DNA of 64,000 bases from Planococcus citri (GCF_950023065.1 NC_088678.1:44754580-44818579); one strand, 5' to 3'. Shown: positions 1-14,373, counted from the stretch's first letter. Numbers and translations: made by a program. Notes: generated by a model not told the origin, from the letters alone.

Positions 1-1404
1 CCTAAATTACAAGAAAAATTACATACTTAATTCAATATCTCTGTAATGGGTACAATTTTTAAAATTTGCATGTGTGGTTAAAATATACCCATTTACCTAT
101 ATTATTAACAATAAAAAAATTAAACTTCTTTGAATAAAAGGATAAATGACTATTTTAGAAAAAATTACGAAACTACTGTGAGCATTATGAGCATTTTTTT
201 CAAACCAAACAAACGGACAAAAATTTTTTCAACAACAAATCTGCCAATTTTGAAACCGATATTTTCATGACAACGACACTTAAATAGAAATTCATTTTAC
301 ACCTAAGCTCTCAACGCTAATTGATAAAAATATTACCAGTGTATTGTAATCGAAAGGCTATTTTAAAAGACTGAAGTGAAAACATCTCTATAAATTCATG
401 AACGTTATGGAGCATAATTAAAGCGTAGCGTTATTAATTGATAGATTTCTAGCTGATTACCTTCCTTGATAAACAATTTGGAGTATTAAATTTTAAGCGT
501 TTAATATTAACGTATTAAAAATCGATAAATCCAATTTATTTAGCAAATTTGCCTCAGAAATTAATTCAAGGTTAAAATAGAGTGACAGAAGATATAATTG
601 TGTAAACAAAAAATGATTAAATTCGTCTCAACTTTCAGCCTTCAGGACTGTCCTGTCACTTGTTCTGTTCAAAATATACCATTTAGGTTGAAAAACTGTT
701 GAAGTTTTCGATATTTTGAATTTTTTTCGATGAATGTTTGTCGTAAAATTATGCTCCGTGCAGTTTTTCTTGGAAAGGTGTAAAAAGAAATTGAAAACAA
801 AAACTCACTTTACGCCTTGTAACAAGGAACGTTTTCTTCTGTTATAACTATTATTATTATTAAACTAATCGATTAACACGATTAATGAACCATTTTAATT
901 ACTTTTTCATTTTTAATAAAACGGTCTGAGATTTTTCTTGACAGGAGCTGATAAAAATGATAAAAGTGATAACACAAGATGATTACTCACAGGGTTACCA
1001 AAAAATAAAATCGTAGTATGACCATCCCTCTCAGAAGAAAAACAAGAACCGTAAATATTGTTTTCTTTGCATTAATATTTCTTTAAAGGTGAAATTCAAT
1101 TTATCAAATTACTTATATTCTTCAAAATCTAATTAATAACAGTTTTATTCCAATACCTAATACCGACATAATAAATTACAAATAAAAACAACAAATTCAT
1201 TTCGACGAGAAATTTAAAATGCGAAGATCATTTAACATTACCTACCTGTGCAACAGCTGATGATTTTTCCACGTTTATCATTTTTTTTGATGATGATAAA
1301 TTACCATATGCAAACAAAATTTTGCAAAATTTCTGCATCCTGAAATCTCATCATGAAAGTTGGCTGAATTCCTTCAATTCCTTCCACAAATCTGCAAACA
1401 AATT
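1..1404. other. Upstream region without recognisable gene
   Basis: AT-rich sequence before the DNAJC1 start codon. I see no conserved reading frame, RNA gene or repeat pair on either strand. It presumably holds the promoter and 5' leader of the DNAJC1 gene, but no specific element can be defended. Confidence 0.5.
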
Positions 1405-3236
1405 ATGGCACTCAGAATGTTCATTGGTATGTCATCTTTAAATTGCTGTCACTTAACGTATAAAATTCTATTTCAGAAAAAAAACGTATCACCTATTTAT
1501 GTTTTAGAGAAAGCAGTGCTGATTTTTTTACTGCACAATTTCTTGTATACTCACGTCTATTCATGGAACAACGATGAACTGGAAGTATTTGATGCTGTTG
1601 ATGATGTCAAACAGAACTTTTATACTTTGTTAAACGTTACTCAGGTATTTTGCAATTGAACAGTAAAGCTGTTCAACTCGTTTTCTTGACTTGATCGCCG
1701 CCAATATTTACGATAAAATTGTTTCCAGGATGCCAATCTGAATGCTATCAAAAAATCATTTCGTAAACTTTCTCTGGCTTTACATCCAGATAAAAATCCT
1801 TCTCCAACAGCAGATCAGGATTTCCGGCACATCGTTACAGCATATGAAATTTTAAAAAGTTCCGAAAAACGTCAGTATTATGATAAATTCCTGGAACATG
1901 GTATGCCCGATTGGAGGCAAGCCGTGTATTATTATCGAAGAGTTCGGAAGATGGGATTGCTAGAAATGTGTTTGATTTTGACGGTTATTATCAGTATTGG
2001 ACAGTATTTGGTCGCATGGGCATCGTACATCGAACAGAAGTATACGTTGGTACGTATCGATTTATTCGCCTGTTATGTATTTTGATGGTATTATTTCTCA
2101 ACGAATAACTTAAATGGTGTTGTAGAAAGAACTGCTCAAATCCAAAGACAAAAAAGTGAAAAAAATGAAAAAGGGAAAATCTGATACCATTTCGTTTTCA
2201 GACGAATTCATCGAGTCTAATGTTAAGAAACCGAGGTATGCGTAGTTCGTCTTTAATTATTCGAGTAATTAACAATTGTCACTGAATTTGTGGATATTAT
2301 TTCTGTTCTAGTGTACTGAACACATTACCTTTTCAAATATGTTACATTACGAAAGCTTTAGTTATTTTTCTTTTCAAACTAGTCATTTCAACGATTAAAG
2401 ATTGGAATAAAGAATCTACGGTAAAGATGCCAAAAGAGCAAACTCGTCAAAGGTATTTAAATGCATGTTTTGTCTCCTAATCTGTCGCTGTAATGATACT
2501 TAAATTTAGAATAATATATGTTATAGAACTGAACCGTATTCAAAATCCAGTCACGAAAAACCAAAAAAAGTTGACTTTACTCCAGAATTAGTCAGCTATG
2601 AGCCAGAAATACAGCGAACTACGAATAAAAAAACTGACGAAGTAATCGCCAAAAGTTCTCCGGTTATCGTTGGTGGATTATGGACGGACGATGACATATT
2701 AGATTTAATTAAATTAGTTAAAAAGTATCCCGCCGGTGAATCGGAAAGGTGGCAAAAGATTGCCGATGCTATGAATAGAACGGTATCCGAAGTTACTCAT
2801 ATGGCTAATAAAATCAAAGACAACGATTTTCGTTTACCTACTGAAAACGAAGAAGAAAATGTAGAACCCGAACCTAAAAAAGTGAAAACTCGGGGTGGTA
2901 AATTAGGAATTGTGGACGTTGAAGGAGAAGAGGAGAATAAGCAAAGTTCGAATTGGACTCAAATTCAACAGAAAGCTTTTGAAACTGCTCTCAATAAATA
3001 TTCCAAAAAAACAATTGACGATCGTTGGGAAAAAATTGCCAATTGCGTACCTGGAAAAACTAAAGTAAGTCTTTATAGTCACAATTTAGAATAATCTGAC
3101 TAACCGTATTCATTTTCTAAAGTACGTGTATTTTTGGCTTATTTTATTGTAGGAGGAGTGTATGCTTCGTTATAAAAAAATAGCGTCGATGGTCAGGCAA
3201 AGAAAAACCGTCGAAGAAGCTCAAGAAAACAGCTAA
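1405..3236 (+). CDS. DNAJC1: DnaJ homolog subfamily C member 1 (MTJ1-type ER J-protein with SANT domains)
   Basis: Six exons: 1405-1644, 1729-2049, 2126-2235, 2312-2452, 2527-3064 and 3153-3236. They join in phase to 477 residues. A hydrophobic signal/anchor (about 37-52) precedes a J domain (about 61-130) with the HPD motif at 99-101. Hydrophobic segments follow at about 157-177 and 239-252, and two SANT/Myb-like domains at about 321-372 and 411-466. Known family role: an ER-membrane co-chaperone that places its J domain in the lumen to stimulate BiP/Hsp70, with SANT domains on the cytosolic side. Length and domain order match DNAJC1. The ATG at 1405 is the first in-frame ATG of this exon. 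A start at 1429 or an extra upstream exon cannot be excluded, because the first 24 residues are not conserved-looking. Possible polyadenylation signals are AATAAA at about 3610 and 3651. The next gene is tail to tail. Confidence 0.9.
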
Positions 3237-6200
3237 TACAGAAACGAATGTAGGAATTTTTTTACTAATTAAAACAACTGTGATTATTTTATACGTATCT
3301 GCGAATACGTCAAGATTGGTAACATTGCAACGTTATCTTATCGTGGTGGAACACGAAATCATTGTAAAAATTGAACTTTGGTTTACATGTAATCGTTTTT
3401 ATATGAGTACGTGGAAATTAATTGTTCATGCTCGCGGTTTATATAAAATTCTCTACGAATTCGTGTATAATAATGATATTTTCTTCATTTTTATGTATTA
3501 CTTGTACGGAGTAATTTTGATTTGCCAAAACTTTGTTTCAAAAAGGAGATCACGTAAGTTGAATTTTTATACAAGTTCTTTTTCCCTAAAATATCAAAGA
3601 ATATACCTCAATAAAAGTTAAATTATTCGACAATAAGTATCGAAGGTTGTAATAAAGGGTATCTACGCACATTAATTAACGTAGAGTTTATCAAAATCAT
3701 CTTCAATAGTTACCATTTTTTAATTTATGGGAATTTCCACTAAGGTAATTTATTTTGAAGTATTACTATCCTAAGCGTTGTAATATAAGTACTTCTTTTG
3801 CTAATTTTGATAAAATTTACATAGGCCTACATCGTCGTGTGTGAGTATTACCTACCTACCTATCTATCTGTTTCGTAGATTTTACACCATTTGATTATGA
3901 TTATTCATTTCGTGAAAACATTGTATTCTTGTGCGTTGTTTTTTAAGTAATTGCTTCATATTATGAAATATTTTCTATCTGTTTGATTTTGAGTGCAAAT
4001 GATTGTGAAAAAATTGAGCAGATATTTTTGTTAATTTTTTTACATGTTCATTTTCCTGGTTAATTTCCGATTTTTTACTCAATTTTATATGAATAGTGGT
4101 TAAGCTTTTTTTTTCGATTAATATTCATTTATTACGTACCTCAAAATAATTTGAAAGAATTTTATTTGTGTGAAGAATTTCTTCAGTGAAGTGTTTTTGT
4201 TTTTCTATTTTGTATTTCTATTTTTTCTCGATGAATTAAAAAATATATAATTACGATTCGTGTTAAATTCTTCAACTAAATTCTTATAATTTAAACTTCT
4301 GAAATGCTACAAAGCAAATGGGTACGAATCTTTTTTCAAGTATCAAATTTTGATAAAATTCCGTAACTTATCTGTTTTGCATCATAACTACTCGTATAGA
4401 GGAAGAAAAATTTGAGATAGTTCGTTGATCAACTCATTTAATTTTTTTATATCTAGAATAAGATGACCTAAATAATTTTAATTTTTGAAATACTTTCACT
4501 CGTAACTATATCTTCTTAAAAAGGCAAGATGGAATGTTAAAGAAGGAATTGGACTTTTTTGCTTGGGACAGGTATCCATCAGATGATTCCATCAAAGCAG
4601 CTCTATGTAAAATGAATTGGTAACTCCACCTTCGTAAAATTTTTCAATTTGGCCTAATATTGCGAACCTTTTGCATTTATGGAAGTTCGATACATTTCAT
4701 GGAAGAAAATTTATTTTACAGAGTGTAAAAATGTAGGTACCAAATCAGTTAGAAATAATTCAATCGAATTCGTTAGAGTATTACTAGGAAAGCACCATCC
4801 TGATGAATATTACCTAATTTACTAGTTGATGAAAGTTACCTGAAATACATACATGTATCGCTTCAGTGGGGAATGAGAATAGAATTTTAGAGTTGTAGCC
4901 TCACCAACAAAATCATACTTCACCTTCATCAAGAAACATTTTATGTTTTCGACTGCGACCCTTCAGCTGTCTGAAAAATTATTTCCTTTTGTTGTCACCA
5001 CTTCGTCGTACGTAGATAAAAAATTCGTTACAAACACTGCAAATATCTAGGTACGTAGGTATATTAGACAAGATTGGTATTTCGTTCATACTGTGACCTT
5101 TTCTTCACTCTTCATCGCTGTGTTATACTTCCACAATTACCAATGGGGTATTGTATACCTACAGCTACCTACGTTTGTAGGTCCTTACCGAATACCTATG
5201 TGCATTTAAAATTTTAATTTAATGAATCTATTATAACGATAAGGCATTCATAACGGAAAGACAAATAATGACTTAAGAATTAATCAACAGTTGACGACTA
5301 GGTAGGCACCTATATCGTGAATTTTATTACTTTGGATATTAATTGTTGTCTACAAGGAATTATTTTACAAAATTTTTAGCCTTACAAACATAATTTTGTA
5401 ATTTGGTTGGATTAATTAATTTTCGATATTCAAATCTCAGAGTGAGTACCTAGTCTATCTATAAATCTATCTAGTTATCAGTCATGAATCCAGCACACCA
5501 AATTAATTGATTTTCGTTTCAATTAATCTTATCTTCCTTCAACATTTTTTTTTCTAAATTGCATTATTGCTTCTAATTACATGAACATAGATAATTATTA
5601 GTGAAGCTGCGTATCAAATCGCGATAGAAAATTTGAAAGTAAAAAGTAAAATGGTACTATAGATAAAATATTGTTGATAGGTATGAGATCATGGAATGAG
5701 CTTTTTTAGAAGAATTCGTAAGCTATTTTTTGTGCAAAATTGTGGATCTCGATTTCGAAAATGTGTACCTATTTATTTTTTGAAATGAGGTACCTTTAGT
5801 AAACTTTCAGAGCTGCAGATATGCTCATATTTTTCTATGAAGCAGACTAACTCATCCAACATGGTAAATTTAACACGAATACAAATTACATTTTTAGTTT
5901 TAAGAAATAATTCATTATCTTCAAATACTGATACTTGATTGAATCACTCGTTAGTAGATTAATTTTAGATACAGCTGCCATATTTTATGAAATTATTGGT
6001 GAATATACGTTATTAAATTATGCTCCTTGACCCAGAAATGTTACGCCGGAGGTTTAATGAAATTTCAATTTCATCTATCATTTTTATCGGTACATTTATA
6101 CCAATAGGATTATCGCATCTTAAAATGATGGAAAAGGAATTAAATTTTCATTTTTAGTTATTACCTACCTCGTTCGAGGATTATACCAAACCAACATTTG

Positions 6201-8434
6201 AGTTTCTAATATTCTACGAACAGAATTCCGAGGCTGAGTTACGCCTACGAAGAGCCTGAAGAATGCACAGAAAATGTTTTCAGGTACCTATCTTTCATTT
6301 CAATTGTTGATTAATTTTTTTCATTTCCTTCAAAATATTATCTACATACTTCATTTTTTTATTTTGATAATTATTTTATATCACGATTCAAGTTATATTA
6401 GTGTGACGTAGGTTTATACTTTTTCTTTTTTTATAATTTTCTTGTTATTTTTAAAAGTTTTTTAAAGATTTTATACTGTGCCCACATCTGTGCACACTCG
6501 AGTCACACTACATACTTAGGTGCATAGTATATAGATATTGTTAGGTAGTTGAAGTTCCTATCTGAGGAGATTTGAAATTCATCAGCTTTTTCAGAAATGC
6601 GCGTCATTCGGTGTCTTATCGACATCGTACGAGTATTTTAAACACGGTTTTGAAAATGTATACCTACCTAATCAGTAAATTTGGTTTCTTGAAAAGAATT
6701 TTGCAAACAAATGTGCCTACACTGCCTACTGCCTATCAATACAACTGTCATACCTATCTACATACAATCGATGTCAAGAAGTTGATAAATGGTAGGTATA
6801 GGTAGCAAAAAGAAAAGAAGTAAATAAATTTCGATAAACTATCTTTTTTCCCCAAATGAATTATCTACGTGATCATTGTTCTAAACCCTGACCTTGCTAC
6901 AGATTAACGTTAAACTACGGATCAAAAATTTTTAACTCGCATTAGGAATTGTTTCACATACATTATATGTATACCAACCGAGGGATCGTGACAAAGCAGA
7001 TTTTCGGATCATTCTGTACTGAAAATTATCGAATAATGATAACAGTGATGAATAATGATGTGGTGATAAATGTTTCATCACTTTAACAAATTCATTTACA
7101 GTTTATCTCTTTGTTTCATCGGAAGTTTACAATGGCTTCTGTTGATAAGAAACGTACCTACACGTTGTTCGACGGTAATGTTTCGTCAGTTCTCAGTCCT
7201 CAGTTCTCGGTTCTACAGTTAGGTACCATAATTTGTAATGTCGTGAAATGGCAGAGGTATATTTTAGTATACCTAACTTGTTGTAGGAAATGTTATTTTC
7301 TAATTTTAATATTGCCTACTAATGTTTTGTGACCAAGTTCAGTGCTCGTATGGTAGATACAATATTGTGCACGTTGACGAAGAATGTTTATTCGTGTTCG
7401 AGTGGTAAATTGACTCCTGTAGAAGCAGTTTTGTATACGCCTTACCCGGCGGTATTCGGCTTTTTTGAGTGCACCTAATACTGTCAGGTAAAGGCGTCTT
7501 CACGCTGCATTTTTCAACGATTCAACGAGAGGAATTTTTACGCGATTATTTTAATGAAATATAAGTAGGTATCTGATGGACCCGAATAATGTAAGTTTTG
7601 TGGTTTTAGTTCTTAGTTTTAAAAATATGTATCTACATATAAGTTGGTTAGTGTATAGATATGCGTAGTCAAGTACATTATAATATGTTGATAGGTACTT
7701 GTCAGTATGATATGCTTAGTTGCAAGTTACTTGCTACTTCGTAATTTAATGATTGAAATAATGTGTTTTTACTAATCAATCTGATCTGTAAAAGAAGGTA
7801 CCTATATGTACGTAGGTATCTGATCAAAGTCATCGAACTCATAACTTTACACTTGAAAAAAAATTTATGCTGAATTTTGAGATATTTATATCGATTTGAA
7901 TTACCTACCTAATCCACAAAACCTATTCTTTCGTCTCATTTCTGAAGAAAATTGAAATTTCTTTTCCGATGACCATTATTTTTTTGTGAAAATTTCTCGA
8001 AAAACATTTTTAAAGAGTTTTAAACAAGAGATATAGTACCTAATAAAGAGGATAAAAATTTATTTAATCAACAGTTCAACTTATTATAATAACTGTAAAA
8101 ATAAATTTTATATGGTAACAGTCAAAATGAAAAAATAAATACATTTTTCCCATCTGGATAAATAAAAATGCATAACAAAATTAGGCATCGATAATAATTA
8201 TAAGTAACAACCAAAAAATATATTTAAAAATTAAATAGGTACAAAATTATTTAATTAAATGCTCAAAATTTATGTCCATGAAATCAAATTTTCACTCGGA
8301 ATTCTGTAGGAACTATCTATCGTATAAGTATATTTCACGTTCACGATTACATTACTATTCTGCTTATAAGATGAATATATACTCAAGCTGCCCAAATTCT
8401 CAACAACCATCATAATCTTCTAGGGATTTCATTC
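3237..8434. other. 5.2-kb convergent intergenic region
   Basis: This lies between the 3' ends of DNAJC1 and the USF3-like gene. It holds the 3' UTRs and many short TAGG/TACC tetramer runs (for example about 3849-3875). Open frames at 3280-3621, 6572-6805 and 7111-7332 show no recognisable domain and no splice continuation. I see no RNA gene and no terminal-repeat pair. Confidence 0.5.
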
Positions 8435-11400
8435 TCATTTATGTGATTTACGATTACCGAAATCAGGAAAATGCTGCATTTGATAACTAGTAGAACCATA
8501 AACTGGAACCGTCTCCATATTATTCTCGATAGATGGCTGAAACATGAAAAAAATGAGTCTTCAATTTATAAATGTTAAGAGTGTCTTGAAAATTGAGTTC
8601 CTCTTCAGTGTTATGAGAAGAGTAGGCAGTACTTATAGGCGTACGCCTGAAATTTTTCTCCGAGGTAAGTTTGGACTTCGAAAGTAATTGAAGAAGAAAT
8701 TACTTCCTCGGAGTATAATTCAATTTTTTCATTCGTAGAGACATTTTTCTATGCTCTTAAAAGGATTTTAAATTATCAAAACTATCTTACATACGTAGAC
8801 GTACGCTCAATTCTCAGATTATTATAAAACACACGAATGAGTAGATACGTATGTAACTACATATTTACCTGTATCAAATAGTTATAATTCATCTCATCCA
8901 TACTGATTTTGTTGCAATAATTTGTATCTTTCTTATCATTTCCAATCGTATTGACAGGTCTGCTCTGGTTACAGTGCTACAACAAATTTAAACATATTTA
9001 AGTAAGGTAAAACGCATAAAATTCACCGAAATTTTTTAAGGTAATTATAGTAACTTTATCTTACTTTATCATTGATTTCCGGGAAAATGGCGCTGAGATT
9101 GAAATTGGTTAAACTGGTGGCAGTATGTACGTTATTAGAATTCACGGCGGCGGTATTTCGATTAGATTTCATTTCGTAATTTGGAGCCGAACAAGTGATC
9201 TCAGAACACTGCTGACTCGACTGACTGAACGAATAAGAAGTATTAAAGCTGCAATTGGCTTTTGTCGAATTATTCGTCAACGCACTGGCATTATAGTTAT
9301 AATATTTAGAGTTTTGGGGATTCGAATTATTCACCGAATTCTTTTGCACTGCAGGGCATTTATTCGCTGTAAACGACTGTTTACATTTATCAGTCGATTT
9401 ATTATGATTACCAAAATCTCCTGGTACGATAGAATTATAATGCGGAGCGTACCAATCCGTATCTTGCTTATTATAAATATCTTCTTTTTGATTTTTCTTC
9501 TGTAGGCCGGAAGGTTGTATTTGACTCGAATAATTATTGTAGCATTGATTGGAAAATCCGTAGTTATTGAAACTTTGAAAATTATTAGGATACACGTAAT
9601 TAGTGTTCGTATAGTAACCAACATTCGTTAACGAAGCATCAGTCTCTGGTTCGATTCTTTTTCTCGAGTAATCGTTGCTGGAGCAATTTGCGTAGTTAGA
9701 GTTGTCGTAGGAGAAGTAATTTTGCGACGAGCACGAATTTTGATGATTGCTCGAGCTAATCAGAGATTCGGCGCTGTAATTGCTATTTTTATTCGATAGC
9801 GGATTCACAGCTTTATTTAACATATTATCACAGTTAGTTGCATTGTTCTGAGTCTGAATACCGTAATCGTAAGGTTTCTGATGCGATGAAGCGACCGCTG
9901 ATCGACTTTCTTTTTTGTTTTCTTTGGCTAAGCATCTATTAACGTTGTACTTCAATTCTTTACTTTTACATTTCATGTTCGAATTATGATTATTTTTCAG
10001 AGTACTTTCGTTGCTACTGATGTCAGTTTTGGTCGAATTTGTAGCGCAGGACGAGTTGACGGGAGCATTACTGTAGGCCTTCTTGGAATAATCAGCGCTT
10101 TCGGCAGGTTTCAGAACAGTACTGTAGTTTTCTTTGTTTCTCAAATAATTGCATTTATCTCTATTGAGATCGTTATCGAAACTACAAGCTTGTTCAATAC
10201 CAGCGGTGACGCCTATTTTGACGTTGGACTTGGAGATATTTTTACCAGAAAATTTATCGTCCGGCATACGATCTTTATCATCGACCAACTGAGTCACCGA
10301 TAAAAATGTACTTTGAGAGCTACTCTTGATATATTCATTATGAACGGGAATTCGATCATTTTTGCAATAATTCTTATTACACGTATCACGTTTTGACGTT
10401 TTATCCACCTCAGGAGCACATTTCTTCGGTAATAAATCGTAATTATTGAAGATTTTATCTATCGGCCCGCTGGTACTGGAGTTACCTAAAGCTAAATCGC
10501 CTACTAACGTGGGTAATGTTGACGGTATCATCATATTATGAGTATCCAAGTGCGGCAAAGTCGGCAGCGTACTCTTGGACGGAGACCACGAGTAACTCGT
10601 AGGATTTGACGACGAATACGTAACTTTTGCGTTGGTTAGATTTTGATTCTCGACATAATTTTGATTATCCAAAAAGTAATCTGTAGATGAATACGAAACG
10701 TTTCCAAAAGCAGATGAATTATTCTGGACGTTAGTTATACCAGGGTTGTTCATAAAGGTATTCGTACCGATCGAGTCGTCTTTTTGAAGTAGGAAATTGT
10801 CGGTTAAAGAATGCGATTGAGATGAAGTATCTGGAGTATTTTTAAGATCCGGCGATGTCATCCAGTTGACCAGCTTGGTATTGTTTGGTTTTTGCGGTTT
10901 TTTCGTCTTATCGACCTTAGGCCGATCAAGCTGCGTTGTATTTAAATCATTCAACGATAATCCGAACGTTGATATATTGGCAGAGAAGTCATTCAGTTTA
11001 TTCTTAAACGAATGAGTTGACGTCCACTTGTCTCGTTTGGATTTATCTTTCAACGAATCGATTTCTTGACTGTAAACTGGCGGTACTGTAGCCCACGAGT
11101 TGAAATCGCTGACTGAATCACTGGCCACTGATTTGGTTACAGAAAATGGTTGTGATCCGAGACTGTGGTAAGATGCTGTAACAGGTGCAATGTCATTGTA
11201 TTTGGTGAATATATTATACGATGGGAAGGTTGCAGCTGTACTCGATGGAGCGTAAAATGGCAAATTCTGCGATACAGGTAGAATATCTTTGTTAACGCAA
11301 GTATTTTTCTGACCGAATGAAACATCATTGAAGTTATACCCATCTGAACGTCCAATCGGCAGGTACTGTTTACCGATATCATTTTCTTTGCAGCTTTCCC

Positions 11401-14133
11401 TGAGTTTCTCTTTGAGTGAAGTCGACGAATTCTCAGCACTATTCGAATCGTTGACCAGTGAATTAGAAACGGTACTATGACAAAATGTAGCGGAATATGA
11501 TTCATCCGGCTTGTTACATGAGAAATTCAATTTATCGCCAACAGCTTTCTGCGTCTCACGGTTTGAATATTTACTAGAAGTAAATAATAGAGTAGGAGGG
11601 GATTCTAAATTTCCTATTTGCAAAATTGTGGTTGACGTGGTCGCCGTTGTATGAACATTATCATCTTCGTGTTCGTGCTCCGGCAATAAATCGGTGTTTT
11701 TACAACTTGAAACTAATGGGAAAGTCAACAAAAATGCAGCTGTTGGCGAAATAGAATCAGTATTTTGACCACTTGCAGGTACTTGTAACGAGGTGAATAA
11801 ATCGTTGGAAAATTCGTCAAATGATGAATCATTATCGTAATGCTTCTTTTCATCCATCAAGGATAAACTCAATTCTTTAGAGATGGATTTATTCTCAGGT
11901 ACGTTGCATTGTATGGATAAAGGAGCGATTTCTTTATCAGCGGATTTTCTTTTTGACAGTACATTTTCTCCGGTGGTATTATTTTTATGCACATCCTTCA
12001 TAATAGAATTATCAAAATTCGTCTCCATAGTGACTGGTTGAGAGTAATTTTTATTACAGTCGTGACTAGAACTAGACGTCGAACCATTAGGGACAAATTT
12101 CATCAAAAGCGAGTCATTAGATACGCCGCAAGAGGTTGGCAGGTGATGGTATATAGAATTTATACCTTTTTCATGATTTACGGATTCACTCGTGCAAATC
12201 GAATCATTCTTTTCATTAGTGCTTTTCAATTCAGCCTCTTTAGGCCTATTTGATTCTAAGCCATCGCAACTGATATTGGTGCTGGAAAAGTTACTAGCAC
12301 ATATATTCAAGTGATCGTCGTAATTCTCTTTTCTTTTGTAATTCATATCTAGTACGTTTTGATTCGACGCAGACTTTTCAATTTTATCGCACGTATTTTC
12401 CGCTGGATTCAAATATTGCGAAGAATCCATAGAATGAACATTTTCAGTACAGTTTTCTATACTTCTAGTAGAGCTGTTCTCAAAGAAATCGATGAATTGT
12501 ACATTCTTAGCGTTGAATTCGTTTGAATTTTGCGTATCGTTGGTATCAAATATGTTCTCAGAACAAGAATAATTTTTACTGTTTTCATTACCTTCGCTGA
12601 AGGTACTTTCATTCATAGAATAACAGTTTTCCATATTGAATGTATCATTTTCATTTGATCCGGATTTCTCATTACTATCAAACTGTTCCAACGCAGGGAA
12701 ATCTTTTTCAGTCGGCAGTGCACTCGGTTCAGTTGCTGTTGCTGATGGTTCGGTACATTCCGCGCTCTCTTTCTGATTCTCAGTCCGAGGTTTTTTCTTA
12801 ATCGGAGGTTTACGTTTAGGATAGTTCACCAAAATTCCTTTAGATTTTCTACTTTTTTTAGATTTTATTGGAACAGAACTAGAAGCGTTATTTGAAGAGG
12901 GATCATTTTCGGATTTTGTAGATTTATATAAACAGACCGCCGGGATTGGTTTTTTGTTTATGAAGGTGGTTTTTGTTGAGATAGCAGACTGTTTCGGTAC
13001 AATTAGTTTTTGCGATCTTTGCTGCGGTACAGCGACTTGTTGAACAGAGCAAACAGGGAAGACGTTACTATTTTGCATCAAAATTAACGTAGGTACTGTG
13101 ATTTGTTTATTCACCAGTAAAGTCTGTGAACTGTTGATGGGACTGATTACCGTATTCTGTAGACCATTCACAGCCAAAATATTGGCGCTGGGTAAAATCA
13201 ACGAATTCGAGTCTAATCGCAGAACACTAGGAGTCTGAAGATTCATTACCGTCGTATTAACGGATTTTGGTGGCTCGGCAGATGTTCCCGATGACTGCAC
13301 AATAGGAACAGTTTCAACCGACGAAACACGCGCAGTTGTATTGTGTGAAGCTGTACCAGGTACATTTTCTAATGAAGTAGTATCAGTGGTGGTTGAAATA
13401 ATACTGCTTTCAGTGGAACTCGCAATTGTTGAATTGGTTTCAGACTCGGGGTTTGTATTCTCAATTGAATTCAGTTTGGCTGAAGAAAGATACATTTGTA
13501 ATTAAGAAATTTTCCAAGAACGGAAAATATTTAAAATAAATAATTATTCTTTACCTTTTTTGGTATCTTCGTTTTCGTTATTTTCATTATATTTTCTTTT
13601 ACATTTCGTATAAGCTTCTTTAAAGGATACAAAATCATCAAAAGGTAGCGAAGCAGGAAAATTTCCATCGAATTTACGAAGATGTGTGATAAGTTCTTTA
13701 ATAATTTGAAGTAACCCAGCAACTCGTTTTTGTAATTCATCAATATGATTTTCTATTATAAGGATTCAGAAAATAAATTATATGATTGATTAAAAAATGA
13801 ACAAACCAAAAATTTGTGGAACATACTTTCTTTTTCAGATTCATCTTCCAACTTTTTATGCTTTATTTGAGTGTTTTGCAAATATTGAATAGTTCTTCCA
13901 ATTATTTCGGCTTTGGTTAGTTTCACTATCGATGAATTTAAATCCGGCAGCAGTTTACTCAATTCGACGAATTGGTTATTGAATCTATCTCGGCGATTTT
14001 TCTCATAATTTCGATTTTTCCTGTAATTCAATCCAATACAATACGTTAGAATATCGGTCTAAATCGGTAATATTACCTATTACATGCTGCATTCCACAGC
14101 AAACACTTACTCTGGTCCTTTTTTTCCTCCCAT
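8435..14133 (-). CDS. USF3: Large bHLH transcription factor, USF3-like
   Basis: Six exons: 14133-14111, 14020-13827, 13752-13555, 13479-9065, 8976-8869 and 8536-8435. They join in phase to 1,679 residues. Residues 1-60 are a basic helix-loop-helix; the basic part reads NYEKNRRDRF with the E..RR.R pattern of E-box binders, followed by a short coiled segment. The 4.4-kb fourth exon encodes Ser/Asn-rich, probably disordered sequence with a Lys/Arg-rich patch near 345-372 (possible nuclear signal), a YSAESLI motif near 1371, and NFNLSAIFPEINDK at 1597-1610. From memory, vertebrate USF3 is also very long with an N-terminal bHLH, has a YSAEALI motif, and has an NFNM..LFPEI motif close to its C terminus; that is the basis of the name. 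Exon 4 would hit a stop two codons past its GTAAGA donor, and splicing adds 69 more residues. Role (inference): nuclear DNA-binding regulator. It could be another large bHLH protein. A P-type element lies 203 bp upstream of the ATG. Confidence 0.72.
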
Positions 14134-14335
14134 AGTTTTTCAAAAATAAAGTTGTGGCTCGAGAACGGTCTATTTATCCAATATTGTCAACATTTTTTCC
14201 ACTGATAACCGAAATTGAGATAACTAAGATATTTTGAGGCTGGCATCAATGAGAATCGTAATCCTTCAGTCACACTGGGATGACTTCATTTAGTTTGGTA
14301 TTTTTCCAACACACATGTACAGCAAATACTTATAC
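14134..14335. promoter_or_regulatory. Remaining proximal upstream region of the USF3-like gene
   Basis: 202 bases between the minus-strand USF3-like start codon and the left end of the P-type transposon. The 5' UTR and core promoter must lie here, or the gene starts inside or beyond the element. No TATA or initiator motif stands out. The last eight bases (14328-14335) are the transposon target duplication. Confidence 0.35.
14328..14335. repeat. Left target-site duplication of the P-type element
   Basis: ACTTATAC immediately precedes the left terminal repeat. The same eight bases recur directly after the right terminal repeat at 16212-16219. An 8-bp duplication is the hallmark of P-superfamily insertion. 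Confidence 0.9.
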
Positions 14336-14373
14336 CAAAGTGATATAGACCAGTACAAGTGTCTCCACTCCCA
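14336..14373 (+). repeat. Left terminal inverted repeat of the P-type element
   Basis: 38 bases, identical to the reverse complement of 16174-16211. It ends in CTCCACTCCCA. Confidence 0.92.

Noticed and set aside
1360..1404. N-terminal extension of DNAJC1 upstream of the ATG at 1405
   Set aside because: That frame opens at TTG, not ATG, and an alternative 50-bp intron at 1427-1476 breaks the reading phase.
3280..3621. 113-residue open frame just downstream of DNAJC1
   Set aside because: It lies in the presumed 3' UTR, shows no domain, and its aromatic-rich composition is typical of translated AT-rich DNA.
7111..7332. 73-residue frame starting near a MASVDKK segment
   Set aside because: No recognisable family, no splice partners, isolated in a 5-kb gene-free region.
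9125..9505. Plus-strand frames opposite the large USF3-like exon
   Set aside because: Antisense shadows of a long Ser/Asn-rich coding exon; also those at 9986-10303 and 11987-12253.
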